Shown: piece by piece, positions 56,401-64,000 of the stretch
How the letters are laid out: each line of letters starts with the position of its first letter
Position numbering within the stretch: the stretch's first letter is position 1
Assembly (NCBI RefSeq): GCF_026319365.1
Contig: NZ_JAPDMS010000006.1
Coordinates: forward strand, 62,001-126,000
DNA: 64,000 nt
Origin: Methylophaga sp. OBS1
GTDB lineage: Bacteria > Pseudomonadota > Gammaproteobacteria > Nitrosococcales > Methylophagaceae
Direction: 5' to 3'
Position numbers and translations under genes: made by a program
Notes under the pieces: generated by a model
What the model saw: only the letters and a program-made list of their open reading frames with translations
Told to the model about the DNA's origin: nothing
The model's database searches: none

Positions 56401-57131
56401 GTCGTACGACGGGTTTTATTGTACTGTGCGCCCCGACGGCGCGCTCACAAGCTTATCTGCAAGCCATCAGTGCAGATGGACTCACACCTGAGCATGTCGT
56501 TGTTTACGGTAATGCCCGCCCCCGAAACCTGACGCAGGATACCCGTGGTCATGCTCTATCATTACCTCAGACCGACTTCACTATCCCACTCAGTCAAACC
56601 ATTACAGATGCCGGTTGGCAGGCAAGTTATATCGACGATGAGGCTATCGGGGGCGATGAAGTCATTGAGCGACTGGTGGAATTATCTCCGGCACTAACGG
56701 TTTTTTCCGGCTTCGGCGGACAGCTGGTACCGGAGAGAGTGCTGGCAGTGTCAGGCCCGCTTTTACACATCCATTCCGGCTGGTTACCGGATTATCGCGG
56801 CAGCACCACACTCTATTACAGCTTGCTGGAGCAGGGATATTGCGCCGCATCAGCGCTGCTTTTAACACAAGCTATTGATAACGGCCCGATCCTGGCCCGT
56901 AAAACTTATCCCGCACCTGCTCAACATTCGGATATCGACTATGCCTATGATTGTGCAATACGGTCGGACTTGCTGCTGACGGTGCTGAAACACTATGTCC
57001 TTGAGGGTTGTTTACCCGATCCCATTGCGATTGAGGAGGAAGGAGAGATGTTTTACGTCATTCATCCTCTGCTCAAGCATCTTGCCATTTTGTCTTTAGA
57101 GGAGACAGCAGATGCTGGCGATAGCCTTTGA
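56397..57131 (+). CDS. Formyltransferase-like protein with altered catalytic motif
   Basis: A 244-aa protein with the formyltransferase N-terminal fold, as in sugar N-formyltransferases and methionyl-tRNA formyltransferase: LLHIHSGWLPDYRGSTTLYY and AIDNGPILARK. The usual Asn-x-His of the active site is His124-Ile-His126 here, while the aspartate (D161) is kept. The Asn-to-His change leaves activity uncertain: it may use another acyl donor or be a changed enzyme. It overlaps the glutamine-kinase-like gene by 20 nt. Confidence 0.7.
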   Translation: MSRTTGFIVLCAPTARSQAYLQAISADGLTPEHVVVYGNARPRNLTQDTRGHALSLPQTDFTIPLSQTITDAGWQASYIDDEAIGGDEVIERLVELSPALTVFSGFGGQLVPERVLAVSGPLLHIHSGWLPDYRGSTTLYYSLLEQGYCAASALLLTQAIDNGPILARKTYPAPAQHSDIDYAYDCAIRSDLLLTVLKHYVLEGCLPDPIAIEEEGEMFYVIHPLLKHLAILSLEETADAGDSL

Positions 57132-59502
57132 TTTCGGTACCAAGGCGGAAACGCTGGAAAATTTGCAGGGCAGCCTGAGTCAAAGTCAGCTGTTACCACA
57201 ATATTTTTTCTCCTGCGAACAATGGCAGCAATCCCGCGACAGTGTCCTGGCTGCCATAGTTGAACGTTTTGCTGGTGATACGCTGGCTGTGCGAAGCAGC
57301 GCACAGGGGGAAGATGGTGAGGCAAGTTCGATGGCGGGTGCCTATGACTCTGTTCTCAACGTCAGGGCCAGTGACCATCAAAGCCTGATTGCAGCGGTCC
57401 AGACCGTGGTCGACTCCTATTCCGGCAATCCCCTTGATCAGGTGCTGGTGCAGCCGATGTTGTCGGATGTAGCGCTCAGCGGTGTGGTGATGACCCACGA
57501 CATTGAAACCGGGGCGCCCTACTATGTGGTCAGTTACGATGATGAGAGTGGCCGCACCGATACCATTACTGCCGGTAACGGGGTCAACAAAACGGTGCTG
57601 TTACATCGTGAATATGAACCGGATTTAATTGAATCTACCCGCATCAGGGCTATTCTTCACGGTGTCCATGAACTGGAACAGGTGTGCGGTAATGTGCCGC
57701 TGGATATCGAATTTGTGCTCACCGCGTCAGGTGCACTATTTGTCCTCCAGGTGCGCCGGATTGCCCTGCATAAAACCTGGCATCCGGTCACTGAACGCCG
57801 AACTTCACGCAAACTGACGTTTATTGAAAACTTTATTAAACAACGCTCGGCACCGAGGAACAATCTGCTCGGAGAACGAACCATTCTCGGGGTGATGACC
57901 GACTGGAATCCGGCGGAAATTATTGGTGTGACCCCCAGGCCCCTGGCGGTATCCCTGTATCGTGAGCTGGTCACAAGTGAAATCTGGCGCGATGCCAGGG
58001 CGACCATGGGTTACCGCGCTTTGCCTGCTGAAGAGTTGATGGTAGTGATTGACCACCATCCCTATATCGATATCCGTAACAGCTTTAATTCCTTCCTGCC
58101 AGCGCCACTCCCGGACAGCATCGGTGAAAAGCTGATCAATGCCTGGTTGGACCGACTGGATCATCGGCCGGAACTGCATGACAAGGTTGAATTTGAGATT
58201 GCCGATACTTGTCTCGATGTCGACTTTGAAAAGCACTTTAAACAGCGTTATCCGAACCTGCTGAGTGATGAAGAGCTGACGGTTTATAAAACTGAGCTGC
58301 AGACATTAACCAATACACTACTGGATTGCACTGAACACGGTAATCTCAAGCAATCTATGGCACAAGTTGACACCTTGGTATCTCGCCAGCAGCAACGAAG
58401 CCGGATTGATCTGGAGCAGACGGAAGACCCGTTGCAACTGGCAATTGAGTTGGTGGATGAATGTCGACATTCCGGCACCTTTCCCTTCGCCTGTCTGGCA
58501 AGGCATGGGTTTATGGCAGAAGCATTGCTCCGTTCGCTGGTGCGCGCCGGGGCTATCACGGCCGATCGCGTTGCCCAGCTCAAGCATGCAATCCATACGG
58601 TGACCAGTGATTTGGTCGTCGATTTTCAAATGGCTGCGCAGGAACCGTCATTGATACCGGCATTTCTCGGTAAATATGGTCACCTGCGACCCGGTACCTA
58701 CGATATTACTTCCCTGCGTTATGACGAAAGCCCGGATCTGTTTAGTAACCAGACCAGCACAAAAGCAAAATCGACACAGCGTGACTTTGATTACACTGCT
58801 GAGGAGCAAGCGGCGATTGATAAAATGCTGGCCGACGCCGGACTGAAGCTGAATGCTTCAGCATTGTTTGTCTATGCCGAGCTAGCCATCAAAGGCCGTG
58901 AACTGGGCAAATTTGTGTTCACCCGCAGCTTGTCTGATGCACTCTTCTGTCTGTCGCGTTGGGGGGAGATGAGTGGGCTGTCACGCGAAGATGTGTCTTA
59001 CCTTGACTGGGGAGATATCAAGAGCAGCGCTATTGCACCGGTACTCGATTTCCAGGATCGCTATTTTCTCGATAAAGCGGCTGAAGCAGAAAAGAGTCTG
59101 CGGGCGGCGTTACCTCTACGGTTGGGGTATTTATTGCGTGATGCGCGTGATGTCTTTGTTATCCCGGTCAATCGTCATGAGCCGACCTTTATCACCAATG
59201 AATCCATTAGCGGTGAGACCGTCCTGCTGGATGCTAAATCCTCAGCCTCTCAGTCGCTGTTTAACAAAATTGTCTGTATTAAAAATGCCGATCCCGGCTT
59301 TGACTGGATTTTTACCAAGGGCATTCGGGGGCTCATCACCCAGTTTGGCGGTGCCAATTCACATATGGCGATACGGTGTGCCGAATTTGGCATTCCGGCG
59401 GCGATCGGTTGTGGTGAGCAGACGTTTGGTCGTATGGTTAAAGCCGGTAATGTCATGCTGAACTGCCACAACCGGACCTTACAACCCAGAGCTCATGGCT
59501 GA
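57112..59502 (+). CDS. PEP-synthase-like phosphotransferase; candidate L-glutamine kinase
   Basis: A 796-aa protein with the layout of PEP synthase and rifampicin phosphotransferase. An N-terminal ATP-grasp region starts near R61-SSAQGEDGE. A long middle part follows, and then the C-terminal swivelling phosphohistidine domain with GGANSHMAIRCAEFGIPAAIG, catalytic His751. C. jejuni Cj1418 has this architecture and phosphorylates the amide nitrogen of L-glutamine, the first step to O-methyl phosphoramidate. A hydrolase, a nucleotidyltransferase and a CysC-like kinase matching the other steps are adjacent, which supports that role over pyruvate metabolism. The start ATG at 57112 has a GAGGAGA box and overlaps the preceding gene by 20 nt; the stop overlaps the next gene by 8 nt. 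Confidence 0.78.
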   Translation: MLAIAFDFGTKAETLENLQGSLSQSQLLPQYFFSCEQWQQSRDSVLAAIVERFAGDTLAVRSSAQGEDGEASSMAGAYDSVLNVRASDHQSLIAAVQTVVDSYSGNPLDQVLVQPMLSDVALSGVVMTHDIETGAPYYVVSYDDESGRTDTITAGNGVNKTVLLHREYEPDLIESTRIRAILHGVHELEQVCGNVPLDIEFVLTASGALFVLQVRRIALHKTWHPVTERRTSRKLTFIENFIKQRSAPRNNLLGERTILGVMTDWNPAEIIGVTPRPLAVSLYRELVTSEIWRDARATMGYRALPAEELMVVIDHHPYIDIRNSFNSFLPAPLPDSIGEKLINAWLDRLDHRPELHDKVEFEIADTCLDVDFEKHFKQRYPNLLSDEELTVYKTELQTLTNTLLDCTEHGNLKQSMAQVDTLVSRQQQRSRIDLEQTEDPLQLAIELVDECRHSGTFPFACLARHGFMAEALLRSLVRAGAITADRVAQLKHAIHTVTSDLVVDFQMAAQEPSLIPAFLGKYGHLRPGTYDITSLRYDESPDLFSNQTSTKAKSTQRDFDYTAEEQAAIDKMLADAGLKLNASALFVYAELAIKGRELGKFVFTRSLSDALFCLSRWGEMSGLSREDVSYLDWGDIKSSAIAPVLDFQDRYFLDKAAEAEKSLRAALPLRLGYLLRDARDVFVIPVNRHEPTFITNESISGETVLLDAKSSASQSLFNKIVCIKNADPGFDWIFTKGIRGLITQFGGANSHMAIRCAEFGIPAAIGCGEQTFGRMVKAGNVMLNCHNRTLQPRAHG

Positions 59503-60151
59503 GAAAAAAATCATCGGTATCAGTATGCGTGTTGTCAAGGCAACAGGCTATCAGGAGCCTCGCGATGCACTGGCACATGACTGGTACCCCTTTCTGGACT
59601 GGGTGCTGGGGGCGCGGGCAACATGGCTGATGATCCCCAACCTGGGCGACAAGGCTGTCCGTGATTTTGTCAGGGCGCAGCGAATTGATGGACTGATTTT
59701 GTCGGGCGGTAACGATATTGGTGACAGTCCGATTCGGGACGAGACAGAAACCGCGCTTATTGAGCATGCTTTGGAAAATAATATGCCTTTGGTGGGAATC
59801 TGCCGTGGGTTGCAACTACTCTGGCGATATTTTGGTGGCGCATTGAGTCCAGTACCGGCGGAAATGCACATTGCGAAACGCCACCTGGTGTATCCGACAG
59901 CTGAATGGGAAGCGTTGACGGGGGAAAACACCCCTTGTGAAGTCAACTCCTTTCACACGATGGGGCTGTCACAAAAGAGCAGTCCGGAAGCATTGAGCGC
60001 GCTGGCCACCACCAGCGAGCAGCAAATTGAGGCCGTGAAACATTCGCAGGCCCCTATGCTTGGGCTGATGTGGCATCCTGAACGTGAACAGCCCTATGCG
60101 GATCATGACAAACATTTATTACAGACTTTTTTATTAGGTAATCAAGATTGA
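59495..60151 (+). CDS. Class I GATase-like hydrolase; candidate gamma-glutamyl-CDP-amidate hydrolase
   Basis: A 218-aa member of the peptidase C26 / class I glutamine amidotransferase family, with nucleophile C103 in GICRGLQLLW and H194/E196 in MWHPERE; SGGNDIG and NSFHTMG are also seen. By itself it would be annotated gamma-glutamyl-GABA hydrolase. C. jejuni Cj1417, of the same family, removes glutamate from gamma-glutamyl-CDP-amidate to release cytidine diphosphoramidate. Its coupling to both neighbours (8-nt and 4-nt overlaps) fits that step. Confidence 0.78.
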   Translation: MAEKKIIGISMRVVKATGYQEPRDALAHDWYPFLDWVLGARATWLMIPNLGDKAVRDFVRAQRIDGLILSGGNDIGDSPIRDETETALIEHALENNMPLVGICRGLQLLWRYFGGALSPVPAEMHIAKRHLVYPTAEWEALTGENTPCEVNSFHTMGLSQKSSPEALSALATTSEQQIEAVKHSQAPMLGLMWHPEREQPYADHDKHLLQTFLLGNQD

Positions 60152-60900
60152 AAGGGATCATTCTCGCAGCCGGAAGAGGCTCAAGACTAAACCGACTCAC
60201 TGCCGATAAGCCCAAACCGTTGGTTGAACTCGCGGGAAAGCCGCTATTTGAATGGCAACTTTCGGCGATGCAGCAGGCCGGGATCAGGGATGTCACAGTG
60301 ATAACAGGCTATCTCGGTGAGCAGTTTGAAGGCTTCCCGGTCAACCGTATTCATAATCCATTCTGGGATAAGTCGAATATGGTCAGGACCCTGCTCCAGG
60401 CAGATGAACTGCTCCAGCACGAGGCGTGTATTGTTTCCTACGGCGATATTCTTTATCACCCCGACTGGGTCAAGCAGTTGAATGAATGCCCGGCGGATAT
60501 TGCTATCAGCTATGATAAAGACTGGCTGGCACTCTGGTCACAACGATTCGATGAGCCATTATCTGATGCCGAGAGCTTTCAAAGTGAAGGCGGGTATCTG
60601 ACCGATATCGGGCGGCAAGTCACTGACCTGGCTGATATCGCCGGACAATACATGGGCCTCTTGTTATTCCGGCCGCATGGCTGGCAGCAGCTTAAAAACC
60701 TGCTGAAAGACTACAGCGCTACCGAGATCGACAAGCTGGATATGACCACCCTGTTATCACGCCTGCTGAAAAGTGGTGTCTCTATCGCCACGGTCGCGGG
60801 ATCCGGGCGTTGGCTGGAAGTAGATGATCCGGATGACCTGGCTTTTTACGAAAAAAGATTGAGCAGTCACGCGGACTGGAAACACGACTGGCGTCATTAA
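60148..60900 (+). CDS. Nucleotidyltransferase; candidate CTP:phosphoglutamine cytidylyltransferase
   Basis: A 250-aa sugar/choline-phosphate nucleotidyltransferase-like protein: GIILAAGRGSRLNRLTADKPKPLV binding signature, YGDILYHPDW metal site region, and WLEVDDPDDL at the end. It resembles LicC-type cytidylyltransferases. Cj1416 of C. jejuni, from this family, joins phosphoglutamine to CMP. The start is TTG at 60148, overlapping the hydrolase stop by 4 nt; no other start nearby keeps the N-terminal beta strand. It converges on the sulfotransferase-like gene with a 7-nt gap. Confidence 0.78.
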   Translation: MKGIILAAGRGSRLNRLTADKPKPLVELAGKPLFEWQLSAMQQAGIRDVTVITGYLGEQFEGFPVNRIHNPFWDKSNMVRTLLQADELLQHEACIVSYGDILYHPDWVKQLNECPADIAISYDKDWLALWSQRFDEPLSDAESFQSEGGYLTDIGRQVTDLADIAGQYMGLLLFRPHGWQQLKNLLKDYSATEIDKLDMTTLLSRLLKSGVSIATVAGSGRWLEVDDPDDLAFYEKRLSSHADWKHDWRH

Positions 60901-60907
60901 ACCGTCG

Positions 60908-62002
60908 CTAGGCTGCTGTCGCCGATTGCCAGGATGTCCATAGTGTTTCCAGCTCGGGACGCTGCTTAAACAGTTTGTCATAGTCGGTGCTCAACTCAGA
61001 CTGCATGCGTTGAATCAGCGCTGGTGGTAAGTCTCTGACCCACTGATGTTCTATACTTTGTTTGATGAAGTGATAGACCGTCTTCCAGGTTGGCAGAATT
61101 TCCTCTTCAAGCGCTTGTTGCAGGATATTTTCGCGAAGCAGGTATTCACGCAGTTTAACTGGCAGACCAAGCCATTGCGCCTGAGTCGTGATCAGCGCCA
61201 GTGCCACTTCCTTGTCCTCTTTTCCCAGTACTGGCAGCGTGTGGCGGCAATGAGCAATCTCAACATGATACGACCGACCCAGTAGCCCGGCTTTGTCGGG
61301 ATCATGTATGTCAAGTTTCAATGGCAGCCGGTAGCCATATAGTTCAAGGTCAGTGACTGAGAATTCCAGTGCTCTCTGTAGCAGGCCGTGAAAATCTCTT
61401 TTGAAAAACGGTGTACAAAACTGCGCATCGACATCCAGAAGTTCATAAAGTTGTCTCATGGTGGCGTCGACTTTATTCGGCCACATTTCACTGCCGTCAA
61501 CTAACTGGTAATGGTCAAAATCTGCTGCGAACCGTTGTCCCTGCGCATGATAAAACAGTCTTGGTTTGAGCCAGTCATAGACTTCTTCGGGGCTCCGTAT
61601 GGGCACGTTTTCGCGGTAACCTGGCAGTTTAAGTTGTGCTGCGACATCTTTGAAAACGTTCATTTGAATGTAACGTTTGTGAGAGGCCGTAATCACATCA
61701 ATCGGATCCCTCACCAATTGCAGAAACAGCCGGTTTTTGCACAGTTTTGCGACACGCTGGGGGATGTTTTCTTCAAGCTGAACCCTTGCGTGAAGCAGAA
61801 AGCCATGCTGATATTCATTAGGCCAGCCGGGGAAGTACTCAGGTGAAATTAATATCTCATCCTGCTGACTCTCGAAGGCGCGATCGACCAGTTCTCGGTC
61901 AGGCATGTTAATTGCTGGATGAGCACGCAGAAACTCATTCAGGGCATGACCTGCCGCGGTCGAACTTTGTAGTATGAAAAAATCGTATTGTTTGCTGTCC
62001 AT
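60908..62002 (-). CDS. Divergent sulfotransferase-like protein; possible phosphoramidate transferase
   Basis: A 364-aa soluble protein with the two landmarks of PAPS-type sulfotransferases in altered form: an N-terminal beta strand and loop FFILQSSTAAGHALNEFL (7-24), which lacks the usual lysine or arginine of the 5'-phosphosulfate loop, and LQLVRDPIDVITASHKRY (95-111), where R98 and S107 resemble the 3'-phosphate-binding motif. The 3'-phosphate motif would suit a donor such as 3'-phospho-CDP-phosphoramidate, which resembles PAPS. This is inference; a conventional sulfotransferase is the alternative. Transcribed opposite to its neighbours. Confidence 0.55.
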   Translation of the reverse strand: MDSKQYDFFILQSSTAAGHALNEFLRAHPAINMPDRELVDRAFESQQDEILISPEYFPGWPNEYQHGFLLHARVQLEENIPQRVAKLCKNRLFLQLVRDPIDVITASHKRYIQMNVFKDVAAQLKLPGYRENVPIRSPEEVYDWLKPRLFYHAQGQRFAADFDHYQLVDGSEMWPNKVDATMRQLYELLDVDAQFCTPFFKRDFHGLLQRALEFSVTDLELYGYRLPLKLDIHDPDKAGLLGRSYHVEIAHCRHTLPVLGKEDKEVALALITTQAQWLGLPVKLREYLLRENILQQALEEEILPTWKTVYHFIKQSIEHQWVRDLPPALIQRMQSELSTDYDKLFKQRPELETLWTSWQSATAA

Positions 62003-62096
62003 GGCGAAACCAGTAAAGTACGGGAAAGAATACTTTGCAGGATCTGTTCCAGCACAGCTTCGACAATAGCTCAGTCAACAGAGATAAAGATAAAAG

Positions 62097-62600
62097 ATGG
62101 CCGATACATTGATTCATTCCCACGCACTGGTGGAGGCACCGGATAATATTGGTGACGGCAGCCGAGTCTGGGCTTTTTGCCATATTCTTCCCGGCGCAAC
62201 GATCGGCCGTGATTGTAATATCTGCGACCATGTTTTTATCGAGAACGACGTTGTGGTCGGGGATAGAGTGACAGTGAAATGCGGGGTGCAGTTATGGGAT
62301 GGTCTAAGAGTCGAGTCTGATGTATTCATCGGCCCTAATGCCACTTTCACCAATGACCCTTTCCCGCGCAGCAAGGTTTATCCAACAGAATTTCCGCAAA
62401 CGCAGCTGCGTCAAGGTGCGTCAATCGGCGCCAATGCGACGATTCTGCCTGGACTTACGATTGGCCAGCATGCGATGGTCGCTGCAGGCGCTGTTGTGAC
62501 CAGGGATGTTCCAGCCTATGCGCTGGTGGCTGGTAATCCGGCCCGGATCGTGCGTTATTTAAACCAGGCGACAACACAGGAACAAGACCATGTCGATTGA
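62097..62600 (+). CDS. Hexapeptide-repeat acetyltransferase (WbpD/FdtC-like)
   Basis: A 167-aa left-handed beta-helix acyltransferase, with hexapeptide repeats ([34 protein letters not shown]) and the end [10 protein letters not shown]. Relatives N-acetylate UDP- or dTDP-amino sugars using acetyl-CoA. Being next to fdtA and an aminotransferase, it probably acetylates the 3-amino group of a dTDP-3-amino-3,6-dideoxyhexose. The 94-bp gap to the divergent sulfotransferase-like gene must hold promoters for both, but none stands out. It overlaps the next gene by 11 nt. Confidence 0.8.
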   Translation: MADTLIHSHALVEAPDNIGDGSRVWAFCHILPGATIGRDCNICDHVFIENDVVVGDRVTVKCGVQLWDGLRVESDVFIGPNATFTNDPFPRSKVYPTEFPQTQLRQGASIGANATILPGLTIGQHAMVAAGAVVTRDVPAYALVAGNPARIVRYLNQATTQEQDHVD

Positions 62601-63003
62601 GCGATGTCGGATTATCGATTTGCCCCGGATCCATGACCCCCGTGGCAACCTGACCTTTATTGAGAGTGATAACCATATCCCTTTTGATATCAAGCGGGTG
62701 TATTACACCTATGATGTCCCGGGTGGCAGCGAACGCGGGTCTCATGCGCACAAGCAGTTGCAACAACTCATTGTGGCCATGTCGGGGAGCTTTGATGTGG
62801 TGCTTGATGATGGCAAACAGCAAAAGCGCTTCCATCTCAACCGTTCTTATTATGGTCTCTATGTGCCGTCAATGATGTGGCGGACGATTGATAATTTTTC
62901 TTCCGGCTCTGTATGTATGGTGCTCGCCTCCGAGCTTTATGACGAGCATGATTACTTCAGAGACTATGATGAGTTTGTGGCAGCAGTGAAGGACAAAAAA
63001 TGA
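62590..63003 (+). CDS. fdtA: dTDP-4-keto-6-deoxyhexose 3,4-ketoisomerase (FdtA/QdtA family)
   Basis: A 137-aa WxcM-like cupin that moves the keto group of dTDP-4-keto-6-deoxyglucose from C4 to C3. Signature [15 protein letters not shown] with catalytic histidines H52 and H54, and [13 protein letters not shown]. FdtA (galacto product, leading to Fuc3NAc) and QdtA (gluco product, leading to Qui3NAc) cannot be told apart by eye, so the symbol is provisional. It overlaps the aminotransferase by 4 nt. Confidence 0.88.
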   Translation: MSIERCRIIDLPRIHDPRGNLTFIESDNHIPFDIKRVYYTYDVPGGSERGSHAHKQLQQLIVAMSGSFDVVLDDGKQQKRFHLNRSYYGLYVPSMMWRTIDNFSSGSVCMVLASELYDEHDYFRDYDEFVAAVKDKK

Positions 63004-64000
63004 GGGCACTGCCGTTTCTTGATCTCAGTCTGACCCATCTTCAATGCCGTGAAGAACTGGACCAGGCCTACCAGCGAGTCATGAAGACTAACTGGTTTAT
63101 CATGGGGCAGGAACTGGCCGCCTTTGAGGCAGAGTTTGCCGCCTACTGCCAATCACAGCATTGTATCGGTGTCGGGAATGGCCTTGATGCCATCGTTTTG
63201 ATTCTCAAAGCCATGAACATCGGTCCGGGTGATGAGGTCATCGTACCGGCCAATACGTTTATTGCCACCTGGCTGGCAGTGGAGCAGGTAGGAGCAAGAC
63301 CGGTCCCCGTTGAGCCCTCGTCCGCAACCTACAATATTGATCCGTCCCGGATCGAAGCTGCGATAAGTGCCAGAACCAAAGCGATTATTGTCGTCCACCT
63401 CTATGGCCAGCCAGCGGAGATGAATACAATCAATCAGCTTGCCCGCGAGCGCGGTTTAAGAGTGATTGAGGATGCGGCCCAGGCGCACGGAGCCCGATAT
63501 CACGATCAGCCGGCCGGTAGTCTGGCGGATGCAGCAGCGTTTAGTTTTTATCCGGGTAAAAATCTGGGTGCACTTGGTGATGGCGGCGCTGTGGTCACGA
63601 ATGATCCTGTGTTGGCTGAGACGGTAAGGACCCTCTCTAACTATGGCAGTGCTGAAAAGTATCATCACGATTTGCCTGGTTGTAACTCGCGGCTGGATGA
63701 AATGCAGGCTGCGTTTCTGCGGGTGAAACTGAACTGGCTTGATAGCTGGAATGAGGAAAGACGAAACATAGCCAGCTATTACTCTGCGGAATTATCGGCA
63801 TGCCGTGACCTTATTCTGCCTTCAGTAGAGGATGGAAACAGTCCTGTTTGGCATCTGTATGTGCTGCGAACGCCCCGACGGCAGGAACTGCAGACAGCGC
63901 TGCATGAAGCGGAGGTAGGCACCCAGATCCATTATCCCATTCCCCCCCATCTGAGTGGTGCCTTTAACGGTCGTTGGCAAAAAGGGGATTTTCCAGTGAC
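63000..64000 (+). CDS. fdtB: DegT/DnrJ/EryC1 sugar aminotransferase (FdtB/QdtB type), 3' end outside window
   Basis: PLP-dependent 3-aminotransferase for dTDP-3-keto-6-deoxyhexose. The ATG at 63000 overlaps the fdtA stop (ATGA) and the frame stays open to the right edge, giving 333 codons of a protein usually near 370. Visible: PFLDLSLTH start, [44 protein letters not shown] and the PLP lysine K187 in [16 protein letters not shown]. With the ketoisomerase and acetyltransferase it completes a dTDP-3-acetamido-3,6-dideoxyhexose module; rmlA/rmlB-type genes must lie elsewhere. Confidence 0.9.
   Translation, partial: MRALPFLDLSLTHLQCREELDQAYQRVMKTNWFIMGQELAAFEAEFAAYCQSQHCIGVGNGLDAIVLILKAMNIGPGDEVIVPANTFIATWLAVEQVGARPVPVEPSSATYNIDPSRIEAAISARTKAIIVVHLYGQPAEMNTINQLARERGLRVIEDAAQAHGARYHDQPAGSLADAAAFSFYPGKNLGALGDGGAVVTNDPVLAETVRTLSNYGSAEKYHHDLPGCNSRLDEMQAAFLRVKLNWLDSWNEERRNIASYYSAELSACRDLILPSVEDGNSPVWHLYVLRTPRRQELQTALHEAEVGTQIHYPIPPHLSGAFNGRWQKGDFPV

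Overview
The window comes from a gammaproteobacterium. The gene order coaBC-dut-algC-argB-slmA, the fimU-pilVWXY1-Y2-E minor pilin order, sigma-54 flagellar promoters and giant LapA-type RTX adhesins all resemble Pseudomonas and marine relatives. A Methylophaga-like (Piscirickettsiaceae) marine bacterium is my best guess, but no rRNA or other diagnostic gene is present to prove it.

Layout. 1-2.5 kb: the 3' end of clpB, then a cyanase / formate-nitrite-family transporter pair on the minus strand with a sigma-54 promoter (nitrogen scavenging). 2.5-7.3 kb: a GGDEF-EAL protein, an SDR, cheR and a DUF4126 membrane protein. 7.4-16.1 kb: one long compact operon (Nif3-like, yihY, coaBC, dut, a long-form algC, argB, slmA, orphan receiver). 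16.3-37.0 kb: a surface-adhesion island with two giant type I-secreted adhesins (3953 and 2297 aa), a GT60-type glycosyltransferase, and a 195-aa mini-protein that keeps only the two ends of such an adhesin. 37.2-44.1 kb: minor pilin/PilY1 operon (minus). 44.4-54.2 kb: flgBCDE, flgFG and flgHIJKL, each set preceded by a recognisable sigma-54 promoter. 54.2-64.0 kb: a glycan-modification locus directly behind flgL, running off the right edge.

Most interesting: the glycan locus carries homologue candidates for all four enzymes of the Campylobacter jejuni phosphoramidate route: a PEP-synthase-like glutamine kinase, a nucleotidyltransferase, a class I GATase-like hydrolase and a CysC-like kinase. 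These make 3'-phospho-CDP-phosphoramidate in C. jejuni. They sit with a divergent sulfotransferase-like protein that could be the transferase, a formyltransferase-like protein, and dTDP-3-amino-3,6-dideoxyhexose genes (fdtA/fdtB/acetyltransferase). I infer a phosphoramidate-decorated glycan, perhaps on the flagellum or cell surface. Second: the stand-alone retention-module/secretion-signal mini-adhesin lacks the TAAG protease site found in both large adhesins, and might plug the secretion pore. Its promoter shares a GTACC-type motif with that of the 3953-aa adhesin.

The genes fit a motile, surface-attaching aquatic lifestyle: flagella, type IV pili, LapA-like adhesins held at the outer membrane and a c-di-GMP enzyme. 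The adhesin transporter and the LapD/LapG pair are not in this window. No tRNA, rRNA, insertion sequence or CRISPR array was seen.
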